From Psococerastis gibbosa (taxonomy: Eukaryota; Arthropoda; Insecta; Psocodea; Psocidae): DNA of 64,000 nt. Below are positions 56,046 through 64,000 of this stretch, piece after piece. The notes under the pieces were generated by a model, which saw nothing but the letters and a program-made list of their open reading frames with translations, was not told the origin of the DNA and made no database searches. The stretch spans positions 13,814,151 to 13,878,150 of the forward strand of contig OZ020492.1 of assembly GCA_963971405.1 (NCBI GenBank), written 5' to 3'. Each line of letters begins with the position of its first letter. The first letter of the stretch is position 1. A program made the position numbers and the translations under genes.

Positions 56046-57890
56046 AAAAAGATAAAAGAAAAACCTTGACTATTCCTGACCCCTGATTGCAGCATCCAAA
56101 ATAATTTCACTCTTTAAATGAAATGGGCTACAGGGAACTGTTTTAGACGGTCCCTGGGCAATCTCGTTGTCCAGTGCGCTCCTAATGGCAGTTTGCCACT
56201 AAACGCTAACTCTCACATCTCACACAGCACACAATATAGCAAAAATAAATAAAAAAGGAATAAATCTATATGCATATATATTAGCTGAGAGAAGACTTGT
56301 AACTTGTATATACCTTTTTATAACTTATACAGAAATTAATATGAGTTAAATTAGGTATCCGTACTTTGAATCTTTTTCATTTACCATAACCCTATGCAAA
56401 AGCTACAGCTACGCGAAGAAGCAAAGTCAGTGAGTGAAAGCAATGCAGCTAACAAAACACGAAGCCCGGGGGGAAAGCTTTGCATGAAGAAATATCCTTG
56501 AATAGGGGAATCTTAGTTAGTATTTTTTAATTAAATTGCAAGCATCATCAAAGTAAAGTCGACAATACTTCGATAGAAATCTGAAAGAGACTTTAAATGG
56601 TGCTTAAGTTGAAAAACTCCCCGTATGATATTATGAGCTGTCTCGGTGCTTTTCGCAGGGAAGAAAATATTATGTGGGGGAGGGGGGGGGCTGGAAAGAT
56701 CGTATACTGCGACTATACCGGGGTTGATCCCTATTTATAAAGAAAGAACACTTCAAGTTCTTCGCGTCAAATTAAAACTTGTTCAAAAATAAAAGCCCCT
56801 ACTTTGTAGCTCAAATATTGCTTTGCCTTTTTGCGTATTTTCACGTTTCTCATAAATTTCAGCGTTTTGCCGTTGCTCATTTCAAAATAAACGGAAAAAA
56901 TATAAAGCTGAAATGAATTCAGTCAACGCTGACAAACAGCCAAGGTACGCATGCAGGCTTAATGCCTATTCGCATTTTAATTTTTATGGGACCACACGAT
57001 GGTTTATTTAAGAATATTGATGTTGAAACTCACTAATTAATGTGCTACAAAACAGAGGGGGTCTACAATATCTGTAGAAATGTTAAACGTGTTCAAAAAT
57101 ACACGAATTATTATTATTATATACTCGTATTATGATGGTTTTTGTTAGAGTACAGTTTCCATGGGAAAATTATTTAAAATATCGCAGCGAAATATTACGA
57201 TTTGTGAATTTTTAACTATTGCACTTTAATAAAGAATGTAGGGATTTTAAAGAAGTAATTTGGGAAACACGGGGGTTGTTAATTGGTCTCCTCTGGAGGA
57301 AAAGAAGAAAGCCCAAAATTTCACGATTTCACTAATTTTACGCTATTTAATTTTTTTAGAAATAACTGGAGATAATTTTGAGTATGGTAATCAGCGTTTG
57401 TGGCAACTTGTATGGTTCTTAGTTATCAAGTCTCAAGCACCTCAAACTTTCAAGAGAAGGGGGGCTGAGTGCCGCTAAATATGTTACAACGTTAATTAAA
57501 TGAAAGTTTGAATTTCAAACAGTCAGAATTATATTGATTGCGATGCAAACGCTTGTGTGGCAAACTACAGCAAACTTAGCAGAATTAATAGGTTACAAAA
57601 TTTATGAATTCGTAAGAATTAAAAACAAAGCCATAAAGTTGAATTTGTGTGCTGACTGTTATTATGAATAGAAGAAGGTAGGGCATCTACTATTCAGTAT
57701 GTATATACTGTATGTAGTTTTTTTATCCACAAATATTTCAAGTTGAACTAGTTGATATGTTGTTAGGTGTAACAGAGGGCCCTCTCACGGTACTTCAATT
57801 TTTTTTCAATAAAGATTTTTACCATTCTTAATAACTTATTATTACTAATTACTTATATTTATTATTTACTTATAATAATTACTTATTATT
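56046..57890. other. Long stretch without a recognised gene
   Basis: About 1.8 kb of AT-rich sequence. A 72-codon plus frame at 57260-57478 shows no family features. No repeats that recur elsewhere in the window were noticed. Confidence 0.45.
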
Positions 57891-57894
57891 AATA

Positions 57895-58345
57895 GTCATT
57901 GCGTAAAAGAATGCGATCTGGGAGTGCATCTCTCCATAAACTAAAATACGGGATGCCAAGGAAAGTAATAAAAAAAATTTATAGCGCCCTGTTAGAGTTT
58001 GTAACTTACTATAACATACGGTATAAATAATTGGCGCAGAGACGAAAATACTTACAGTACCGGTACGAAAATAAATTACAAAATGCCCAAAACAGAACAA
58101 TTAAGAATATATTGTCAAGCAAACTAATTAAAAAAAATTAACAATATCGATGATAAATAAGTACCATGCAATATTAAACCTAAAACAACTCTGTACATTT
58201 AAAGTAATTAATTATTACTACTTTGACAAGACTTCTAACAATGAAACAGATAAAAACACACATCATAATACCCGAAATCCAAAAAAGGGTCAATTTGAAA
58301 CCAGCCTACAACAAATACGGGGATAGATTAAATAGTATATAACAA
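57895..58345 (+). mobile_element. Decayed LINE C-terminal fragment
   Basis: Reads MRSGSASLHKLKYGMPRKVI followed by KKIYSALLEFVTYYNIRYK and decayed remains, parallel to LRSGCAALARFKYGVPF at 31150-31200 (minus). Many stops. Confidence 0.6.
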
Positions 58346-58374
58346 AAAAATTTATCAATTGCCAATACATCTTA

Positions 58375-59243
58375 AAAGAACCGGCCCGAGTTTACTCGAA
58401 CATGCTTTCCAATTTATCAAAATTAGTAGATAGAGAAAATGAGTAATTTCATAGTAAATAATCTTACTATGGTTAAATTTCCGATATCTTGGGGGGGGGG
58501 GGGGTGTCCACCTGACGTCCCTGGAAGTGAGGTAAATTCCCGACAGGTCAGACCAACACATTACTACCACACAGCAATACTGGCAAGGCACGCAATTCAT
58601 TTGAGCGTGAATTTTCTATCATTTTTTGTACAAAACCAAATACTTTTCTGGGAAAGCAACCTGTCCGGTTTCGTTGCTCAATATAACACCTAAAACATAC
58701 CTGAAAGTAGAAATCATCGATAGAAAGATTTCGCAGAAAAATTATTTTTTAGTAATTTTTCATGAAAATTTAGTTATTTTTATTTTTTTACCCCAGAAGC
58801 AAACTATCAAGGGGCAAGCGACCCCCCACATTTTATCAACATTAATAACAACTACAATATATGTGGATTTATAAGAAATCGTTGGAGCCGTTTTTGGGAA
58901 ATAATTTTTTTATACGTTTTTTTGGAGTTTTTTGAGAATAAAACCCCCCCAAATTGAGTTAGCAAAAAAAAAAAAAATGTTCTCGAAGTATGATTTTTGT
59001 GAACCTACATGCAAAATTTCATCAAAATCGACCGAGTAGTTTGCCCGGAAATCGACGCACAGACAGACAGAACGACAGATAGACAGACAGAACGACAAAC
59101 AGACAGACATTCATTTCGTAAAAACCACTTTTTTGGGTTCCTGGGACCTTAAAACGTGTAAATACGTTGAAATCTCGGAATCAAGAATTTCGACCGTCAC
59201 AAAGCTTTCCTTATACTACCGGTACGTATAAATTGGAAAGCAA
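58375..59243 (+). mobile_element. Family X, full-length copy
   Basis: About 0.87 kb with the same left end (agaaccggcccgagtttact), G-run, cctgacgtccctggaagtga, aaactatcaaggggcaagcg, a gacagacagaacgacag microsatellite at 59060-59107, and right end gtacgtataaattggaaagc. Closest in plan to 42382-43231. Confidence 0.82.
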
Positions 59244-59480
59244 AAATGAACAAAAATAGGAGAAATAAAAAACGAAAATAAAAAATGGCTTTTGAACTAA
59301 AATACCGCACTTCAAAATTAATCTTTAAAACTTACTTTACTTTTTACTGTAATTACTTTACTTTACTATAATTACTTTTTGCTTTAATTTATAATTTTAA
59401 ATGGTATTAAACTGATTTGAAATTAAAACTATGTTCCTTGCTAACACTGCCGTGAAATAGAAAACATGTTGCATCATCTA

Positions 59481-59630
59481 TATAGCGTTTACTGTGCGAG
59501 CCCCCGACAAGTTGATTAACTTGGGGGCCCACAGGCTTTTTGTGTCACAATGGTATAATTGATTATATTCATAAATATATTCCTTCGGCGCAGAGGAGTA
59601 CTGGCCGAAGAAGAAGAAGACTATTATTAC
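59481..59630 (+). mobile_element. SINE-like element S3, copy 1
   Basis: ~150 bp: actgtgcgagcccccgacaa, ttaacttgggggcccac, atatattccttcggcgcag and ggagtactggccgaagaaga with a (gaa)n tail. The C/G blocks gcccccgac and gggggcc can pair. Confidence 0.65.
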
Positions 59631-59770
59631 TATAGCGTACACTGTGCGAGCCCCCGACTAGTTTATTAACTTGGGGGCCAAATTTTGTATTACTTGAGCA
59701 TAATTAATGACGTATTTAAAAATATATTCCTTCTGCACCGGGGAGTACCGGCCGAAGAAGAAGAAGAAGA
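59631..59770 (+). mobile_element. SINE-like element S3, copy 2
   Basis: Directly follows copy 1 in the same orientation: actgtgcgagcccccgacta, cttgggggccaaat, aaatatattccttctgcacc ggggagtaccggccgaagaa and a (gaa)n tail. Confidence 0.65.
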
Positions 59771-59849
59771 TAAAATGTAATCATTATGTAAGCATGGCTC
59801 CTTCTTATGCTAAAGTAACGCAACTTGTATAAAAGAATGTGGGTTTGTA

Positions 59850-60175
59850 TATAGGTATGATTATAACGCAGCACCAGAAGTGCTCCATAGAATAATGGAA
59901 AAGAGAGCTCTTATAGCCACCATTTCAACAAGAAGAGGCAAATGTATGGGACATATTCTGAGACACGAAGGGCTTCTCAAGAACATCATTGAGGGTATGG
60001 TTGCTGAAGGCACCAACTCAAGAGGACGACAGAGGAAGGAGTACCTAGGGGATGTCATGAAGGACCCAGGGGGCGACAGCTACAAAGGACTAAAAAGGAC
60101 CACACAAGACGGACAAGAGTGGAGAAGAAGACTACAACATTCGCTGCAAACCAATCAATAGATTGCAATTCAAGA
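59850..60175 (+). mobile_element. LINE 3' end (RTE-like), best-preserved tail
   Basis: Open frame 59880-60161 (93 codons) encodes a C-terminal tail: RRGKCMGHILRHEGLLKNII, RGRQRKEYLGDVMKD, DGQEWRRRLQHSLQTNQ-stop. It ends attgcaattcaagaagaaga with a (gaa)-rich tail. 5' truncated; the reverse-transcriptase core is absent. Same lineage as 9699-9964 and 27965-28165. Confidence 0.75.
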
Positions 60176-60970
60176 AGAAGAGAAGAAAGCAGAGACGGCA
60201 GTATTTTGAGATACTTATATTAGGCTTGCGCACTAATTCTCATGCAACAGAATTATTAAGTAATAAGTACTCATTCACATTAATAGGTGCTAAAGCCCCA
60301 TTCAGATGTTGTAATCAGATAGGCCATAAGTTCACATCTCTTAAAACTTCGAACTCACCCTATTATGATTTAAATGTATAAAACCAAAAAACACTCATTT
60401 TTATCAAAAAAATAGACATTAACTCGATATTCAAAGTGTCGAGAAGATAATAATTCGGAAGTCAAAATAATAAGCGTATAGGACAGTTAGGGTTTACTCT
60501 CGGAAATGTAAATATAAATAATTAACTAGAGAGTGGGAATGGGTGGTGAAGTTGGGGAGGTAAGGGGGGGGGGGCTGAGGGTTTAAAATTTGGAGCTGAG
60601 TTAGGGATGCCGGGAGTGCGGGGGGGGGGGGGGCTGGGGTTGTGGGTCCAAAATTTATTTGCCGTGCCCTTTGGGTTCGGCACTTTCCCTGCGCTTCGGG
60701 CTCAATCGCAGCGTCACCGCACGGGGAAGGGGGGTTAAAGGGGGGGGGGGTGAGATATACCCGGCCATCTTGTGTCACCTCGCTGGTGCCGACCAATAGG
60801 ATGGGGGCGCGAGGGATGCCGTGGTTGCCCTGACAACCCCGCACCATCCGTGTGATGCCCTACGTGTAGATCCACGAGCCTTTCCCCCTCTTTTCCAACA
60901 GCGCTTTTCATTTTGTAATTTTTTTAAAGAGCGCGTTATAAAGGCAGATAATTAGAATCACTAGTCTCAC
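60176..60970. repeat. No gene; G-rich tract at 60540-60760
   Basis: 60540-60760 carries three long G-runs with other short G blocks on the plus strand, giving strong quadruplex potential; 60665-60730 is CpG-rich. Minus frame 60847-60494 (117 codons, Pro-rich) is a by-product of the G-runs and is not called coding. Confidence 0.45.
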
Positions 60971-61034
60971 CCTTTCCCTTGGCTGCCTCTTTGCTTTCAA
61001 ATGTTTCCTCTTGAACCTTTTTACCATCCAGAGT
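60971..61034 (-). CDS. Candidate internal exon of an unidentified minus-strand gene
   Basis: On the minus strand gcttttcag precedes ACTCTGGATGG and GGGAAAGG precedes gtgagac, giving a 64-nt exon. Frame 0 reads TLDGKKVQEETFESKEAAKG, a polar, Lys/Glu-rich peptide; a second frame is also open. There is no partner exon in reach, and G/C content is higher than in the flanks. Could be an exon of the same large minus-strand gene as at 398-6902 or of another gene, or chance. Confidence 0.3.
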
Positions 61035-61722
61035 CTGAAAAGCTAAATTACACCGGATTTCCTGTTTTGATTATAAAGGTTTTCAAAATATTATGTTGTG
61101 GATGTTTTCGTTCTATCACACTAAATGATTCATACTTATTGAGCAGCTTTGTTTTAATTGGATCTGACGTCATTTCCTGATGAATAAATAAGAAGATCGG
61201 GTTTGTTTGTCCCTAGCTATGGAAGTAGGGTTCCACTTATTGGCCATGCCACGAATTAATAGAAGAACCGTACTTCCACAATGAGGGACAGTCACGTCGT
61301 ACCAATTTACAACGAAATTCCGTGTTATTCCTAGTTAAATGTGTTAAGTTAGCAACCGTGGAAACGGAAAACTAAGCCAACGAGCGTGCTAGCTGAGCGC
61401 ACTTCGGGGTTGGTTAATCCGAGTTAAAGCGGCGTTGCGATCGATATAATTGAATGGAATGTCAGCCATATTTGTTTATCACGATTAATCTGCAACTAAA
61501 GTATTTTTTTGCAATTTTATTTATGCCCAATTGTGGTACTATGTAAGAAGTTGAAATAATTAAAAAAAAAGAGATTTAGTACATTGTCATTAATCCACCC
61601 ATGGGCCCACTAACAATGTGTGGCTTGGAGAACACTTTTAACTCGATAACTTCAACATTGTGAATATCCTTAATATAGGACTTGGCAAAGTCTGGCTCAC
61701 ATTTGGATTTGGTTCGGTCATT
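61035..61722. other. No gene seen
   Basis: 61340-61460 has several CpG sites and no repeat match; it might be a promoter for a minus-strand gene, but no TSS motif can be shown. Confidence 0.3.
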
Positions 61723-61730
61723 GCACCGAC

Positions 61731-61902
61731 CAAGGACTGAGGGGGGGGGGGGGGGGGTAGGGGGGTAGCTGCCCCCCCCCCCAAAATTTGGTAAATCTAT
61801 TGTAAATTGATTTATTACGCTCTAATTTAATCGATCCTACATATGTTTACTATTTTTACCCACAACTACCCCCCCCCCCCAAATGGGCTGGATCCGTCCC
61901 TG
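61731..61902. mobile_element. hAT-like MITE with 8-bp duplication
   Basis: 172 bp; left end CAAGGACTG and right end CCGTCCCTG pair at 7 of 9 positions (consensus CAGGGACGG). GCACCGAC flanks it at 61723-61730 and 61903-61910. Interior: G-run, gtagctgcccccc, ggtaaatctattgtaaattg, C-run. Fragments of the same family at 52868-52962 and about 46138-46185. Confidence 0.85.
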
Positions 61903-61910
61903 GCACCGAC

Positions 61911-62377
61911 TTGGCAACAGTTTGAAATTTCGCTAATATTTTTTACGACATTTCAGAGGTGGAGCAAAACTTTTTTCACGCATTTAATTATTATATGGGG
62001 AATCTGTTGAAATGGAAATGGGTGTAAAAATTTATTTTACCCCGAAGGTAAATTTTGCTTAACGAGACCACCTCCCCCATAAGTAATAAGCGGGACAATA
62101 GTTTCATCTTAAGTTTCTCGAATTCGCTCCACTCGTTGCTCTGTAGGTTCCTTAGAAATACATAGCATCTTCCTGGCATTGCATAGTGAGTTCTTAGAAC
62201 CTATTAGTTTAAACTCAACCATCAATTCCTGGAACTTGTTATGCATATCTTAGATCTCTTAGCTTTAATGATTGGAAAACAATTATATTTGCCAAGTTCC
62301 GCTAGGTTTTTGCTTTCCAGAAAAATAAGGGGGAAAAGTCTACATACTACAATTCAATATGAAAAATATTAAAACAT
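61911..62377. other. No gene seen
   Basis: Ordinary AT-rich sequence; the 62-codon minus frame here has no support. Confidence 0.4.
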
Positions 62378-62545
62378 TTTATTGCTTTCCTGCTTATACG
62401 TAGTACTAGTATATAGAAAGCTTTGTTATAGTCGAAATTTTCGAATTGGGGATTTCATTGGATTTACGCGTTTTGAGGCCCCAGGAACTCAAAAAAGTGT
62501 TGTTTTTTTTAATGAAATATCTGTCTGTCGCACAGTCTGTCGGTC
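62378..62545 (-). mobile_element. Family X, right-end fragment
   Basis: tgctttcctgcttatacgta gtac..., aaagctttgttatagtcgaa attttcgaat, tttgaggccccaggaactca, ctgtctgtcgcacagtctg. Only the outer ~165 bp, reversed. Confidence 0.7.
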
Positions 62546-62551
62546 TGTTGG

Positions 62552-62595
62552 CTATTGGCATAGTAATAGAACAAAACGTCAATATTTATTTATGA
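62552..62595 (+). mobile_element. SINE1 3' end fragment
   Basis: ttggcatagtaatagaacaa aacgtcaatatttatttatg: only the last ~25 bp plus (ttta) tail of SINE1, joined directly to a family X fragment. Confidence 0.55.
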
Positions 62596-63042
62596 ACTTA
62601 TTCGACAAGACTCATTCCGTTATTACGGCACTGTCTTGACCCTTATCAAACCTGTTTCTTATAAAACATCGAAACTGAAAACATTTTCAAAGGTAGACCA
62701 TTCATTGGATTCACCCCCAATAATTACCCTAGTTCACAAAATACATGAGTATTTACGTAGCACAATGTAAATCTACTGCGTGCCCCTTAATCTTGTTTCC
62801 CTTTGTTAGTTGTTTCTTTTGAATGCAATCAACTGTAAAATTTTCTTGAGTATTTTTGTGTCTTCAGTAGTCTTTTGTTGCGTAGGTTTATAACAGTCCC
62901 ACGAATATTTCCGATTCTTTGGTTTAGTGCTCTTTAAAGCTGGCTTGTATACCTATAGATAAAAAATGGTCTTTTTATCATATTGTGTAGTGCACTGGGT
63001 AGAGACTCGGACAAGCACCAAGAAGCAGGTTTCTATTTTTTT
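62596..63042. other. No gene seen
   Basis: AT-rich spacer between two reversed family X copies; nothing recognised. Confidence 0.4.
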
Positions 63043-63953
63043 TTGCTTTCCAATTTATACGTAGTATAACGAAAGCTTTGTGATCGTCGAAATTTTCGAT
63101 TCCGAGATTTCAACGGATTTATACGTTTTGAGGTACGAGGAACCCAAAAAAGTGGTTTTTACGAAATGTCTGTCTGTCTGTCGCTCTGTCTGTCGCTCTG
63201 TCGCTCTGTCTGTCGCTCTGTCTGTCAGTCTGTCTGTCTGTGCGTCGATTTCCGGGCAAACTCCTCGGTCAATTTTGATGAAATTTGGCATGTATGTTCA
63301 CAAAAATCATACCTCGAGACCACTTTTTTTTATTTTGGGCTAACTTAATTTGGGGGGGTTTTATTTTCAAAAAACTCATAAAAAACGTCTAAAAAAATTA
63401 TTTCTCAAAAACGGCTCCAATGATTTCTTTTAAATTCACATATTTTGTAGTCGTTATTAACGTTGACAAAATGCGGGTGGTCGCTTGCCCCTTGATAGTT
63501 TGCTTCTGGGGGTAAAAAAATAAAAGTAACTAAATTTTAATGAAAAATGACTAAAAAATAATTTTTCTTCGAAACCTTTCTATCGATGATTTCTACATTC
63601 AGCATTCAGGTATGTTTTAGGTGTTAAATTGAGTAACGAAACTGGACAGGTTGCTTTCCCAAAAAACTATTTGGTTTTGCACAAAAAATTATTTTTTGAA
63701 AAAATGATGGAAAATTCGCGCTCAAATGCATTGCGCGCCCTGCCATTATTGCTCTGTGTGGTAATTTGTTGGTCTGACCTATCTAGAATTTACCTCACCT
63801 CCAGTGACGTCAGGTGGACAACCCCCCCCCCCCTCCCCGAGATGCCTGAAATTTAACTTTAGGAAAATTATTTACCATGAAATTACTCATTTTCTCTAGC
63901 TACTACTTTATAAATTCGAAAGCATGTTCGAGTAAACCCGGACCGGTTCTTTA
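63043..63953 (-). mobile_element. Family X, full-length reversed copy
   Basis: Right end first: tgctttccaatttatacgta gtataac..., long tctgtctgtcgctctg microsatellite at 63168-63240, ggcaaactcctcggtcaatt ttgatgaaatttgg, cttgccccttgatagtttgc, C-run at 63821, and the left end gaaagcatgttcgagtaaac ccggaccggttctt. About 0.91 kb, the longest copy because of the microsatellite. Confidence 0.82.
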
Positions 63954-64000
63954 ATTTTGTATGACACACAACTCAAGCATCACTATTGAGGAGCAGGGAG

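Noticed and set aside
60494-60847. 117-codon Pro-rich minus-strand ORF
   Set aside because: Generated by poly-G runs on the other strand; no domain.
63080-63348. Ser/Cys/Leu/Val-repeat ORFs through tctgtctg runs
   Set aside because: Translation of a microsatellite inside family X in several frames.

Overview
This is a eukaryotic, almost certainly animal, genomic window. The genes are split by GT-AG introns, codons change phase across exons, and most of the sequence is interspersed repeat. The one gene that can be followed end to end encodes an ACBD4/ACBD5-type acyl-CoA-binding protein. Its wording just after the binding domain (an ETMAYTENVASF-like stretch) reads to me as closest to arthropod ACBD4/5 proteins. 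An arthropod source, perhaps a crustacean or insect with a repeat-rich genome, is therefore my best guess; it is an inference.

Left part (1-22000). Four exons of a minus-strand coiled-coil gene lie at 6902-398, and the gene runs off the left edge. A candidate amino-terminal exon of a minus-strand gene lies at 21730-21601. The introns and surrounding DNA hold a solo LTR (3401-3788), a 0.7 kb terminal-inverted-repeat element (4183-4883), two long snap-back MITEs (5781-6199, 7097-7480), C-rich tandem repeats (7.9-9.0 kb), a decayed LINE reverse transcriptase (11.1-13.1 kb), and a ~113-bp tandem array (14.19-16.2 kb). That array is split by a 1.07 kb LINE with a 12-bp target duplication and by a 140-bp hairpin MITE. 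A pogo/Tigger transposase remnant lies at 20.6-20.9 kb.

Centre (22000-36100). A composite Ty3/gypsy-type LTR retroelement (22400-25021) has both LTRs, a polypurine tract and integrase remnants. Next comes the eight-exon ACBD4/5-like gene on the plus strand (26021-36008, 271 codons). Its introns carry LINE 3' ends, an unclassified repeat and a 379-bp near-perfect foldback.

Right part (36100-64000). This is a repeat landscape with no confident host gene: ~0.87 kb copies of an unclassified family (called X here), tRNA-derived SINEs (SINE1), two more SINE-like families, at least five LINE lineages, and several hAT-like or Mutator-like non-autonomous elements with visible target duplications. One 64-bp minus-strand exon candidate lies at 60971-61034.

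ACBD4/5 proteins are peroxisomal tail-anchored proteins that bind very-long-chain acyl-CoA and help tether peroxisomes to the ER. Nothing around the gene suggests functional clustering. The window's main interest is its nested, datable non-autonomous mobile elements. No rRNA gene, functional tRNA gene or CRISPR array was seen.
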